Source of the DNA: Lachnospiraceae bacterium | GTDB lineage: Bacteria > Bacillota > Clostridia > Lachnospirales > Lachnospiraceae | Direction of reading: 5' to 3' | Assembly (NCBI GenBank): GCA_021202635.1 | Contig: JAJQCQ010000058.1 | Coordinates: forward strand, 1 to 53,164 | DNA: 53,164 nucleotides | Shown: in pieces, positions 45,003-53,164 of the stretch | How the letters are laid out: every line of letters begins with the position of its first letter | Numbering within the stretch: the first letter of the stretch is position 1 | The notes under the pieces: generated by a model | What the model was told of the DNA's origin: nothing | The model's input: only the letters and a program-made list of their open reading frames with translations | The model's database searches: none | Position numbers and translations under genes: made by a program

Positions 45003-46095
45003 CAGCCCACCCCGCTTCCAGCTCATCCAAAAGTGAATCATCCGGCAAGGAAGCAAAAACATCGTTTTCAACCGCATTTCGGATGGAATCAGTGTTTCTT
45101 TTTAAAATTTCTGACGCGGCAATTGCAGTCACTTTACTTCTGTCATCCTCCATCTGCCTTCGCAGAAAAATATAAGAATGCTTTGGCAGATTTAAGTCCA
45201 GCATATCTGTGTTATGCGTTGTAAAAATCAGCTGCTCGTTCATCTGGATTCGATCCAACATAATACCAAAAATTCGCTTTTCAATATCACTTTGAATATA
45301 AGAAAAATGCTCGTCACAGTAATAGAAATATCCCTTTTTTGTCATCATTGACGCAAGGAAAACCGCTACATCAATGCCTTCCGCGGTTCCGCTCGAAAGC
45401 GCTTCGTGATTTAACAGTTTTCCATCCTGGATAATGATTTCCCTGCCTTTTCTCCTTATAATAAAAGTATCTTTCAAATCCCTCGACAGTATTACATCTC
45501 CAAGTGTTGGATCCAGCGTTCCGATTACAGCTTTCATTGTTTTTAACAATTCATTTTTATCCACGCCTGTTGTTTTTAAAGAAGACTCAATTTCCGGATA
45601 TGCAAATCGGCAATTCAGAACCCCCACCTTTTTCCTTAATGGTTCCGAAAGCGGAGACACTTCCTGGGAATTATCTTCCAGCTTCTCCACACATTTTTCA
45701 TAGGAGTCCATTTTTTCAATTTCCGCCTTCGCGTATTTTACTGATACTTCCATTTTAGAAACATCAATGTCTGCGGTAAGGCGCTGCAGTACATATCCTT
45801 CGTTTACAAAATCAATACAGAATTTGCCTGTATTTTCCGATACCATATCATAAAGCACTGCCGGATTTCCCGTGTTGATGTATTCAAAAATCCTCAGCAA
45901 AGCCCTTCCAAGACTTGTTTTTCCGGTAGCATTCGCCCCCATAAGAATAACTATCTTTTTGTAGCGGAAGCGTTCGCGTCCTTCCAGATGTTCTCCTTCA
46001 ATAATAGAATTTACTACCTTTTTAGGATACGTAAAGTCAATTTCAAAATCTTCAAACCCATATATCCGGTCTAATTTTAAATGTAATACAATCAT
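44995..46095 (-). CDS. ABC-type/OLD-like AAA ATPase (RloA/AAA15-like)
   Basis: A 366-residue soluble ATPase with Walker A GANATGKTS (53-61), a helical insertion (about 110-160), an ABC-like signature LSSGTAEG (233-240), Walker B YFYYCDE (Asp261, Glu262) and an H-loop FTTHNTDMLD (His294). There is no membrane domain. The layout matches SMC/OLD/AAA15 ATPases of abortive-infection systems such as RloAB, PARIS and Gabija, but the exact family is not determined. Its 3' end overlaps the TOPRIM-like gene, and the two are flanked by 70-bp direct repeats. Confidence 0.8.
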   Translation of the reverse strand: MIVLHLKLDRIYGFEDFEIDFTYPKKVVNSIIEGEHLEGRERFRYKKIVILMGANATGKTSLGRALLRIFEYINTGNPAVLYDMVSENTGKFCIDFVNEGYVLQRLTADIDVSKMEVSVKYAKAEIEKMDSYEKCVEKLEDNSQEVSPLSEPLRKKVGVLNCRFAYPEIESSLKTTGVDKNELLKTMKAVIGTLDPTLGDVILSRDLKDTFIIRRKGREIIIQDGKLLNHEALSSGTAEGIDVAVFLASMMTKKGYFYYCDEHFSYIQSDIEKRIFGIMLDRIQMNEQLIFTTHNTDMLDLNLPKHSYIFLRRQMEDDRSKVTAIAASEILKRNTDSIRNAVENDVFASLPDDSLLDELEAGWAGG

Positions 46096-46167
46096 TTAGC
46101 CCAACTCATTTCTTCATTATTTTTGAACTAATGATAATATCCTTATGTTAAAAAGTCAAGGACTTAT

Positions 46168-47439
46168 CTACACCGGTACCACGCTGCCCGCGTACGGAAG
46201 CACGTACACCGTTTTCCCGGTGAAGTCGATCCTGCTTACTAATTCCTCCAGGTCCGTTCCTGCCTCGATTCCCATGGGGCGGACCATTTCCGGTTCCAGC
46301 TCCGTCAGTGTGTAGACGTGGCTGGCTTTTTTCAGCTGCTCTACTGTCAGATAGAAGATATAGCCGCCGATCGTAAAGTCTGCCCGCAGCGAAGGATCCA
46401 GATGGCCCTCCTGCAATGGCTTCAGCCAGCTGAAATAATCAGGAGCGCCACCGCCCTCCGGGCACTTGCAGGTCCAGAGCATAATTCCGCCCGGCCTGAG
46501 CGCACGCATGGCGTTCAGCATCCCTTTGCAGCCCTGATACAGATTCATATCCTTCGGAGCGCCGCCGCTGGAGCAGAGAACGATATCCGCCGGCTCTTTT
46601 ACCTCGACCTCATAACATTTTTTCTGAAAGTCGCAGCTTGCCTCCCAGGCCGCGTCCATGTCGCCGGAAAAGATTCCGCTATGAACACCGCTCGCCGCGA
46701 CGACAAGATTAATCCCAAAGTCCGCATGCACCAGATGCGCGGCCTCCATCATATCCTCGTGAATCGGGTTATCCTTCAGCTTACAGCAGCCCACACGGAC
46801 ATCGGTCATCGCCTTGTCCGGATCCAGTGCGCGCCGGTGATTCTGCCGGATCGAATCGCGCCCGGAAACGCCCGGAAGCAGATTCTTCCGCCCGCCGCCA
46901 AAGCCGGCCATCATGTGATGCACGGTTCCGCCCAGGACGATCACCTTCCGCCCCACTACAAGCGGGTTTACGCGCACATCGGTTCCACGGGAGGTTGTCC
47001 CCACATAAACCAGATCCGGTGCGTCACAGTCGTGATCGAGCACCCGCACCCGCTCCACAACCCCCTGTGAGCAGATCTTCACCAGCTCCTGCTCTGTGGA
47101 AGGGCGGTGCGTTCCAACCGCAATCAGAATCACCATCTGGGCGTACGCCACGCCAACTGTATCATGGAGGTAATCGACCAACAGCGGAATCACCTGATCC
47201 TGATGCATCCAGCTGCGCGTAACGTCGCTGACCACAATCGTCACCTCGTCGTCCTTTTTTATAACCTCCCACAGCGGTGCGCCGCCGATTACGCCGTCCT
47301 CAATCGAGTGCAGGAAGGCCGCTTTCAGGTCTGTAATCTCCTCCATCGGGTTCGGCAGGATCGTTTTAACTGAAGCCGCTCCGGCGACCGTAAATTCTAC
47401 CTTTTCTTCGCCGTAGCCAAGCGATATTTTTTCGTCCAT
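46168..47439 (-). CDS. larA: LarA-like nickel-dependent lactate racemase
   Basis: A 423-residue LarA/DUF2088 protein; LarA uses a nickel-pincer nucleotide to racemise lactate, and paralogues racemise or epimerise other 2-hydroxyacids. Family segments: VSDVTRSW, AVGTHRPST, GTVHHMMAGFGGGRKNLLPGVSG (cofactor His and Lys region) and SSGGAPKDMNLYQGCKGM. The start is the ATG at 47439 with GGAGGGA. LarBCE, which make the cofactor, are not in the window. The last 22 codons are duplicated beyond the adjacent module (44404-44473). Confidence 0.85.
   Translation of the reverse strand: MDEKISLGYGEEKVEFTVAGAASVKTILPNPMEEITDLKAAFLHSIEDGVIGGAPLWEVIKKDDEVTIVVSDVTRSWMHQDQVIPLLVDYLHDTVGVAYAQMVILIAVGTHRPSTEQELVKICSQGVVERVRVLDHDCDAPDLVYVGTTSRGTDVRVNPLVVGRKVIVLGGTVHHMMAGFGGGRKNLLPGVSGRDSIRQNHRRALDPDKAMTDVRVGCCKLKDNPIHEDMMEAAHLVHADFGINLVVAASGVHSGIFSGDMDAAWEASCDFQKKCYEVEVKEPADIVLCSSGGAPKDMNLYQGCKGMLNAMRALRPGGIMLWTCKCPEGGGAPDYFSWLKPLQEGHLDPSLRADFTIGGYIFYLTVEQLKKASHVYTLTELEPEMVRPMGIEAGTDLEELVSRIDFTGKTVYVLPYAGSVVPV
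46169..46238 (-). repeat. 70-bp direct repeat: 3' end of larA (native copy)
   Basis: Coding for the last codons of larA up to its stop; copied at 44404-44473 with two differences (positions corresponding to G/A and C/T). Confidence 0.95.
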
Positions 47440-47612
47440 ATGCATTCCCTCCACAATCGTTCAGGGCACTCTGCCCGTCCACACAATGCCGAATGTCCCA
47501 CAGACATTCCTTTCACACCAGCCGAACCGAAATGCACAAGTCCAGATACGGCATCAGCAATAAAACTTTATACCCAACCAGAAAATTATTCCCGCTGCCC
47601 GGCGCATCAGCA

Positions 47613-48380
47613 TCAAAGCACCATACTCACCACGGCCGCCGCAAGTACCGCCGCTAAAAATACCAGACACACCGCATCCTCTTTGTGAAATGGGTACTCA
47701 TGGTATCCGCTGTCCACAGTCCGCAAATTAAATCCTCTCAGCTGTGCGCTCATCGCTCCGGCATCCACCTTTTTCATACTGGAAATCAGAAGCGGCACAA
47801 ACAGCGGCACGATCAGCCGGATCCGGTGGAAAATATTTCCTGTGTCGTACTCTACCCCGCGCGACTTCTGCGCATCCTCGATGTCGTGAAATTCCGTTGT
47901 AAACAGCGGCACGAACCGGAATGCGGTCGTAACGATAAATGCGTAGCGGTAGGGCACATGCAGCCGTTTTACCAGTGCGCCGCACAGGTCGTTCATCCGT
48001 GTTATCGCAAACAGCAGCATCAGCGGAAGCATCGTCGCTACAATCCGCAGGCTGAGAAGCAGGGCGCTTTTGAGGCCGCCGACCGTAAACACACAGAACC
48101 CGCCAATCACCAGCAGCGGATCGCCGGTCCGCACAAACAGCAGCTGCAAAAGGAACATAATCAGTCCCAGCACCAGCAGGTTTCTGGTCAGGCGCAGCGC
48201 CCGTTTCTGCAGTCCCGCGAAGGAGGATATCAAAATCATCAGTACGATATAAAACAGCTCCATCAGCACGCTGCCGCAGAGGATACAGGCAATTCCATAA
48301 AGAAACGCCGCGAGCAGCTTCATGACCGGGTTCAGCCGATGTAAAAAGGAGTCTCCGGGTACATAATCCAGTAAGTTCAT
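47613..48380 (-). CDS. ecfT: ECF transporter T component
   Basis: A 255-residue membrane protein with about five helices and the coupling motifs of EcfT (ESRGVEYDTG-like segment near 175 and AGAMSAQLRGF near 212). It links the two ATPases to the substrate-binding S component. It overlaps ecfA1 by 4 bp (ATGA). Confidence 0.92.
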   Translation of the reverse strand: MNLLDYVPGDSFLHRLNPVMKLLAAFLYGIACILCGSVLMELFYIVLMILISSFAGLQKRALRLTRNLLVLGLIMFLLQLLFVRTGDPLLVIGGFCVFTVGGLKSALLLSLRIVATMLPLMLLFAITRMNDLCGALVKRLHVPYRYAFIVTTAFRFVPLFTTEFHDIEDAQKSRGVEYDTGNIFHRIRLIVPLFVPLLISSMKKVDAGAMSAQLRGFNLRTVDSGYHEYPFHKEDAVCLVFLAAVLAAAVVSMVL

Positions 48381-49261
48381 GCCTGTGCGCCCCCTTTTCC
48401 CTTTGAAGCCTTCCTGTTTCTGGTTCCCGCACGCTTCTCAATAGGCGCTCCGGAAGAGATTCGCTTTTCCCTTCGAATCGCCTCCGCCATTTCTTCCACC
48501 GTATACACATCCGAAAACTGTTCTCCGAACCGCAGCGCCAGCATTGGAATCTGCGCAGGCAGGACGTGCGCCTGCTCCAAAATCGACATATCCTTCATGA
48601 TCTGCCCGGTCGGACCCTCTCCCACGAGCCGGCCGTCCGTCAGCACCATCACACGCTTCGCGTACTCCTGCACCAGCTCCATATCGTGGCTCACCATCAG
48701 CACCGTCAGGCCTGTCTCCCGGTTCAGTCCCGTGATATAATCCATGATCCGGATGCATTCCCGGTAGTCCAGTCCGGTCGTCGGCTCATCTAAGATGACC
48801 AGCTTCGGCTTACAGGCGAGAACACTCGCCAGTGCAATCCGCTGCCGTTCACCCCTTGAGCGGGTAAATGGGAACCAGTCTCCATTCAGTTCAAAGGTCT
48901 CCAGCATTTCCTCTGTCCGCTGCCGGACTTCTTCCTCCGGCATCCCCTGTACCTGAGGGCCAAAGGCAACTTCCTCGCGCACCGTATTCTGGCAGATCTG
49001 ACGATCCGGATTCTGAAACAGAAATCCCACTTTTTTCGCGATCGCACTGGTGCGCACCTTCCCGGTATCCTCGCCGTCCACATAGACGTGTCCGGAATCC
49101 GGCCGCAGCAACCCGTTCGCCAGGCGGCTCACTGTGGATTTCCCGGCGCCGTTGGAACCAATCAGCGCCACAATCTCACCTGGATGAATCGCAAAGGACA
49201 GGTCGTTTACGGTGTACGCTGCACCCGGATACGCATACGATACATGATCAAACTTCAGCAT
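48377..49261 (-). CDS. ecfA1: ECF transporter ATPase A1
   Basis: A 294-residue ATPase: Walker A GSNGAGKST, Walker B LVILDEPTTGLD, but an atypical signature (RSRGERQRIALA instead of LSGGQ). The C-terminal ~60 residues are basic. The start at 49261 follows GAGGAGGT; the upstream open frame to 49363 lacks a site. Confidence 0.9.
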   Translation of the reverse strand: MLKFDHVSYAYPGAAYTVNDLSFAIHPGEIVALIGSNGAGKSTVSRLANGLLRPDSGHVYVDGEDTGKVRTSAIAKKVGFLFQNPDRQICQNTVREEVAFGPQVQGMPEEEVRQRTEEMLETFELNGDWFPFTRSRGERQRIALASVLACKPKLVILDEPTTGLDYRECIRIMDYITGLNRETGLTVLMVSHDMELVQEYAKRVMVLTDGRLVGEGPTGQIMKDMSILEQAHVLPAQIPMLALRFGEQFSDVYTVEEMAEAIRREKRISSGAPIEKRAGTRNRKASKGKGGAQA

Positions 49262-49405
49262 CCGGGCACCTCCTCGTCCGTTCCTTTCCTTCTCTGCCTG
49301 ACGCAGATGAACGATGTAAATCCGGCACACGGCATCTGGGGATTCTCTTATCGGAATTTGCAATCATCCTGCACATCATACAGGCAAATGGGACAAAATC
49401 AATCC

Positions 49406-50248
49406 TCACCATCCAAGTACCTCCTTCACCATCCGCTCCGCGTGGTCGACATCTGTTGGCACTGCCCCATCATAGAGTCCTTCCTCCTTCAGCTGATTCC
49501 CCAGGCGGACCACCCGCGGCACACTGATGCCCAGAGTGTCAAACAGCGGCTGCTGCTCCACAATCTCACCGCTTTTGCCGTTAAAAACAATCTTTCCCTC
49601 ATCAAGCACCACAATCCGCTTCGCATACTGGCTCAGCATCATAATTTTCTGCTCCACGACAACAATGGTTTTGCCGAATTCCTCATTCAGGCGTTTCAGA
49701 ATCTCATAAATCATGATCGTGCTCTTCGGGTCCAGCTCGCCGGTCGGCTCATCCAGCACGATAATCTCCGGCTGCATCGCCAGAATCGACGCTATCGCCA
49801 CCTTCTGCTTCTGTCCGCCAGAAAGAGAGCTGATCTCCCGATGCCGCAGCTCCTGAATCTGCAGCATCGCCAGCACCTCATCCAGCCGTTCGCCAATCTG
49901 CTCATGTGGCAGGCCAAAATTCTCTAATCCGAACAGGAGCTCATCCTCCACTTCCGAGGACACCATCTGACTGTCAATGTCCTGGAAGACCTCCCCCACA
50001 AAACGGGCGAGTTCTTCCGTCTGCACATCCACGGTATCTATGCCATTGACCTTTACTTCCCCGTAAAAGTCTCCTGGAAAATGATGCGGTACAATCCCGG
50101 AAAACGCGTAGGTCAGCGTCGACTTTCCCGCGCCGGAGTTCCCTGTGATCCCGACAAAGTCCCCGTCTTCAATGACAAGATTGATATTACTCAGGGCATT
50201 GTGCTCCTGTCCTTTATAGCAAAAGCTGAAATCCTTACACGCAATCAT
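49406..50248 (-). CDS. ecfA2: ECF transporter ATPase A2
   Basis: A 280-residue ATPase: Walker A GNSGAGKST, signature LSGGQKQKVAIA, Walker B IIVLDEPTGELDP, H-loop VVVEQKI (the His is Glu-Gln in ECF-A2-like ATPases). It pairs with EcfA1 to power the transporter, and lies downstream of the S component gene. Confidence 0.91.
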   Translation of the reverse strand: MIACKDFSFCYKGQEHNALSNINLVIEDGDFVGITGNSGAGKSTLTYAFSGIVPHHFPGDFYGEVKVNGIDTVDVQTEELARFVGEVFQDIDSQMVSSEVEDELLFGLENFGLPHEQIGERLDEVLAMLQIQELRHREISSLSGGQKQKVAIASILAMQPEIIVLDEPTGELDPKSTIMIYEILKRLNEEFGKTIVVVEQKIMMLSQYAKRIVVLDEGKIVFNGKSGEIVEQQPLFDTLGISVPRVVRLGNQLKEEGLYDGAVPTDVDHAERMVKEVLGW

Positions 50249-50346
50249 GGAATCTGTTTTTCCTTTCCGCTGCCTGGTTTTTGTACCGTTCAGACCGCAG
50301 CGAAGCGTAAACCTGCGGCCTGCTGTTCTGAATAGCTTTCAAATTT

Positions 50347-50886
50347 TTATTCTTTGTTGATAATTTTATCTACCGGGATACTCAGCACCGTAACGATCAC
50401 ACAATTCAGGCAGGCCGTCACCACCGTGACAAGCGCCATGCTCATAAACTGCGCCATCGGCATCGGGTTCGCATAGGTCAGCGCCGCCAGTCCGGTGAAC
50501 GCAAACCCGGAAATCAGCGTCGTGATAAATGTATTCACCAGCGCTCTCGGCACCTTCGGCATCGGATTTGCAAGCAGCAGGCACATCGCGACCGCGCCGA
50601 CGGTCTCACTGATCAGGCCAAGCCAGGCCATCGAGGTGCCGATCTGGCTGATGCAGCCGGAGATAAATCCGATGATCGCCGCTTCTCTGATATTCGGCTT
50701 AATGATCAGAATCGAAAGGCAGTAGGTCGCGATCAGAAAATTCGGGTGCATATTTCCAAGCACCAGAAAGCTTGCGCACAGGCGCAGCACCACGCCAACC
50801 GCCATCATGATCCCCACCAGAATCAGATTGTTAATGTTCTTCAAACCTGTCTGGTTGTCCGTCTTAACCTGTCTTTTCTCTGCCAT
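50347..50886 (-). CDS. ECF transporter S component, T-box controlled
   Basis: A 179-residue membrane protein with five to six helices (NLILVGIMMAVGVVLRL, FLIATYCLSILII, AIIGFISGCISQIG), the size and topology of ECF S components and of TrpP-type transporters. The start is the ATG at 50886 with AAAGGGAAA. It is first in the ecf operon and follows a T-box leader, so its substrate is probably an amino acid or a close relative. The exact substrate is not shown by the protein. Confidence 0.8.
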   Translation of the reverse strand: MAEKRQVKTDNQTGLKNINNLILVGIMMAVGVVLRLCASFLVLGNMHPNFLIATYCLSILIIKPNIREAAIIGFISGCISQIGTSMAWLGLISETVGAVAMCLLLANPMPKVPRALVNTFITTLISGFAFTGLAALTYANPMPMAQFMSMALVTVVTACLNCVIVTVLSIPVDKIINKE

Positions 50887-51056
50887 AGTATTTCCCTTTC
50901 CATGCGTAAGATTCCGCCCATCCCCGCCGCACACACGGGAAATGGAAAATGTGTCGCAGCTGGCACAAATCTGGATATTGATAACTCTTTTACATGCTTT
51001 CTCATATCCCTCTGCTATATAAAAGCCGATTGCTCCGTGCTTCGCATTTTTCCAAT
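50887..51056 (-). other. Gap between T-box and ecfS with two repeat modules
   Basis: Contains module i (50971-50994, 21 of 24 identical to 35715-35738) and module ii (51021-51056, 29 of 36 identical to 35569-35604). No gene. Confidence 0.6.
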
Positions 51057-51084
51057 AAAAAAGTCCTTATGAAAACATAAGGAC
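51057..51084 (-). terminator. T-box leader terminator
   Basis: Minus strand GTCCTTATG-TTTT-CATAAGGAC followed by six T. Competes with the T-box antiterminator. Confidence 0.9.
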
Positions 51085-51489
51085 AGATTCTATTCTGCGG
51101 TACCACCTTATTTGCCGTCTCTGCTCCTTCCGGATCGCTGGTCAAAGCTCGTCTGCCGCCTTTACCCGTAGCCACGGGCTGCAGCCGATTCCCTGTCCGC
51201 CATCCAGGTCAAACCAAAGACAACCACTCTGCGAAATGCTGACACATTTCCGACCCTTAACGCAGGCATACGTCTTGACTACTGGCCGCAAACCCTCGAT
51301 ACGGTCTCCATATCGATCCCTCAACGTGCGGCGTTCACCTCGCCCTCCGTGACTCATTTGCAGGCTGCTTACTGTGGGTATCCCAGCACCACCCACTCTC
51401 TGTGAGCGCATCTCCTGTTTGACTTTCACATCGTCGGTTTTCCTTATTCAAATAGACGCAGCCACAGGACTTCTGCAAAGCTGCGAGAT
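51057..51489 (-). ncRNA. T-box riboswitch upstream of the ECF transporter genes
   Basis: Minus strand contains the T-box sequence AAGGTGGTACCGCA (51109-51096) directly before an intrinsic terminator, and a Stem I with AGAGAG and GGGTGGTGCTGGGATACCC near 51400. It senses uncharged tRNA and allows transcription of ecfS and downstream genes. Aligning on the GGTGAA that commonly precedes the specifier gives CGC (51333-51331, Arg), but this is tentative. The 5' end is estimated from the promoter. Confidence 0.92.
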
Positions 51490-51495
51490 ACCGTT

Positions 51496-51524
51496 ATTTT
51501 GGCATATACAAACGAATTTGTCAA
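51496..51524 (-). promoter_or_regulatory. Promoter of the T-box-ecf operon
   Basis: Minus strand TTGACA (51524-51519, perfect), a 17-bp spacer and CAAAAT (51501-51496). Confidence 0.65.
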
Positions 51525-51734
51525 CCAATTTTTTGTTGCTTTTTCCTTTTCTATTCAGTAAAATCTACCTGTTGCAAGATACGGTTGTTCTGGCAACCCG
51601 CAAAGATTGCTGCGTGACGGGGCTTTTCGAACAGCGCTACAGATCACACCTTGACCAATTTACGTTATTTTAGGCACTACTGGTGTGACCAGTAACCGAA
51701 CAGCCTCACTCCGAAAGAAAGAGAGACCGCGAAA

Positions 51735-52307
51735 ATGAACGTACCCATCATCCGAGACGCAAAACTGGCAGACGCCCGTCGCCTTTTGGACATCTATCGA
51801 TATTATGTAGAAAATACAGCCATCAGCTTTGAATATATTGCACCGTCCCTCCCGGAATTTGAAGCACGTATGAAAGGAATCATGAAGCGCTACCCTTATC
51901 TTGTCATTGAAAAGGAAGGCCGTATCCTGGGATATGCCTATGCGCACCCGCTTGTGGAGCGGGCCGCCTATGACTGGTCCTGTGAGCTGACCATCTACCT
52001 CGACCAGGACGTGCGCAGGCAGGGGCTGGGCCGCCGACTCTACGAAGCACTGGAGGAACGCCTGAAGGAAATGGGCATTTTAAATCTGTATGCCTGTATC
52101 GGATATCCCGAAGAAGAGGATGAATATCTGACGCGAAACAGCGCGGATTTTCACGCACACCTGGGATTTCGGGCCATCGGAACATTCCGTAAATGCGGTT
52201 ATAAATTCGGACGCTGGTATCATATGATCTGGATGGAAAAATTCATTGGAGAACATCCGTCCGGACAGGCGCCGGTCCTGAAGTGGAAAGACCGAAGTGA
52301 AGCGTAA
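51735..52307 (+). CDS. GNAT N-acetyltransferase, phosphinothricin-acetyltransferase-like
   Basis: A 190-residue acetyl-CoA-dependent transferase: IRDAKLADARRLLDIYRYYV start, ELTIYLDQDVRRQGLGRRLY acetyl-CoA loop (Q/RxxGxG/R near 95-103) and HLGFRAIGTFRKCGYKFGRWY near the C-terminus, the arrangement of the Pat/Bar/YncA family. These acetylate amino-acid-like compounds; the substrate is unknown. AAAGAGAG precedes the ATG weakly. It is divergent from the ecf operon and has a strong terminator downstream. Confidence 0.85.
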   Translation: MNVPIIRDAKLADARRLLDIYRYYVENTAISFEYIAPSLPEFEARMKGIMKRYPYLVIEKEGRILGYAYAHPLVERAAYDWSCELTIYLDQDVRRQGLGRRLYEALEERLKEMGILNLYACIGYPEEEDEYLTRNSADFHAHLGFRAIGTFRKCGYKFGRWYHMIWMEKFIGEHPSGQAPVLKWKDRSEA

Positions 52308-52388
52308 ACCTGGAAGCCTGTATCGTAATTCCATGTACCTTCTGCTTGCCTGTTTCGCCGCAATTTCCGCACCTGCCTGTATAAGCTG

Positions 52389-52427
52389 ACAGCATCCCCG
52401 GATCATTATGAGATCCGGGGATGCTGT
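52389..52427. terminator. 16-bp perfect hairpin terminator between convergent genes
   Basis: ACAGCATCCCCGGATC and GATCCGGGGATGCTGT form a perfect stem with a 7-nt loop, followed by TCATTT. It lies between the acetyltransferase gene and the convergent surface-protein gene. Confidence 0.85.
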
Positions 52428-52474
52428 TCATTTCCAGGTGATTATTCAGTACATCCTTACAGTTACGTTATCAC

Positions 52475-53164
52475 TTAAGCTACGTAAAGCTGGCCGTTCA
52501 CAACAATATAGTTTATTCCGCCATAAGTAATCGTTCCATTATTGCCGGTATCCAGGATGCCCTCTTTTACAATGAAAAGTGCTCCATCATACATGACAAC
52601 CTGTGAAACCTTCTGCACCATACCTGCTCCGATGTAATACCACTGGTTATTGCCGCCGATCGACACTGCGTTCAGCCACAGGCCGCTGTATTCCATGCAA
52701 ATACGTCCTACTGCGATTACAAAGGTTTCTCCATTATATGACACCAGCCCGTTCACAGTCGTATCCAGAAGACCGTTTGTGATATAGAACCAGGCTCCGT
52801 CATGAATCGCCAGACCCGTGTACTGCAGCTGTACCTGTCCAAAGGATACGTAATACCACACATTCTCATACAGACAAAGCTCATTTGCGCCAAAGTCAAT
52901 CAGGCCATTTTTGATAAAGAACAGGCCTCCGTCATACGGAACTACCCCTACGTAGCTTTCCGCAAATTCACTATTCTGATAATAGCGGAACACTCCATCC
53001 GCATCCAGAATCAGGCCTTCCTTTTCCGTCGGTTCTGTCGCGTCGGTCTCTGTTTCTGTTTCTGTCTCGCTGCTGCCTGCGTCCGTTTCGGTCTCGCTCC
53101 CGCTTGCGTCCGTTTCCGTCTCGCTGCCGCTTGCGTCCGTTTCCGTCTCGCTGCCGCTTGCGTC
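52475..53164 (-). CDS. Cell-surface protein with C-terminal aromatic repeats (N-terminus beyond window)
   Basis: The frame is open from the window edge to the stop at 52475 (229 residues). At the edge, a nine-residue repeat DASGSETET occurs three times, then a Ser/Glu/Thr-rich tract: a flexible spacer. After it come repeats of about 20-25 residues with aromatic-Gly patterns (VVPYDGGLFFIKNGLIDF, LAIHDGAWFYITNGLLDT, VVMYDGALFIVKEGILDT), similar to the cell-wall-binding or adhesin-like repeats of clostridial surface proteins. The N-terminal part and any signal peptide lie outside. The exact repeat family and ligand are not determined. Confidence 0.8.
   Translation of the reverse strand, partial: DASGSETETDASGSETETDASGSETETDAGSSETETETETDATEPTEKEGLILDADGVFRYYQNSEFAESYVGVVPYDGGLFFIKNGLIDFGANELCLYENVWYYVSFGQVQLQYTGLAIHDGAWFYITNGLLDTTVNGLVSYNGETFVIAVGRICMEYSGLWLNAVSIGGNNQWYYIGAGMVQKVSQVVMYDGALFIVKEGILDTGNNGTITYGGINYIVVNGQLYVA

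Noticed and set aside
51142-51429. 95-codon minus-strand frame
   Set aside because: It lies inside the T-box Stem I region; an RNA explanation fits better.

Overview
The window looks like a chromosomal segment of an anaerobic, gut-type clostridium, probably a Lachnospiraceae relative. This is inferred from the gene set, not from a database match: NrdD/NrdG anaerobic ribonucleotide reductase, split transketolase, a glycine riboswitch over a split-GcvP glycine cleavage operon, a T-box leader over an ECF transporter, strong AGGAGG ribosome sites, and a tRNA without encoded CCA.

Layout. Positions 1-6905 are AT-rich and accessory: a partial unrecognised gene at the left edge, about 2.1 kb without a recognisable gene (but with iteron-like TTAAC repeats), a coiled-coil gene broken at an A10 tract, a P-loop ATPase, an excisionase-like protein and a tyrosine recombinase lying next to tRNA-Pro(CGG). 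From 7.4 to 16.6 kb: an rRNA-type methyltransferase, a TauE/SafE-dolichol-kinase-like fusion, nrdDG behind tandem NrdR-like boxes, a GH127 arabinofuranosidase and an aquaporin. From 16.7 to 28.1 kb: a flippase and a DUF2142 membrane protein (surface polysaccharide), araD plus split transketolase (pentose use, fitting GH127), and a MarR-controlled heterodimeric ABC exporter.

From 28.2 to 36.2 kb is one glycine cleavage operon (gcvT-gcvH-gcvPA-gcvPB-lplA-lpdA) behind a clear promoter, tandem glycine aptamers and an intrinsic terminator. From 36.2 to 41.0 kb: a WYL-regulator operon with two unrecognised proteins and a YitT protein, then a DUF4143-type ATPase. From 41.2 to 44.2 kb: a TrpXYZ-like ABC transporter. 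A small AT-rich module (44.5-46.1 kb) encodes an OLD/RloA-like ATPase and a TOPRIM-like partner and lies between 70-bp direct repeats copied from the 3' end of larA. Then larA, an ECF transporter (T, A1, A2, S) under a T-box, a GNAT acetyltransferase, and the end of a cell-surface repeat protein that runs off the window.

The two most unusual signals are (1) a palindromic sequence inserted in the same frame into three unrelated genes (DUF2142 protein, LpdA, DUF4143 ATPase), adding a related ~25-residue peptide, with paired base changes that keep its stem; and (2) the direct-repeat-flanked ATPase/TOPRIM module at the end of larA, which looks like a mobile defence cassette without its own integrase. 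Several other intergenic repeat families are also present.
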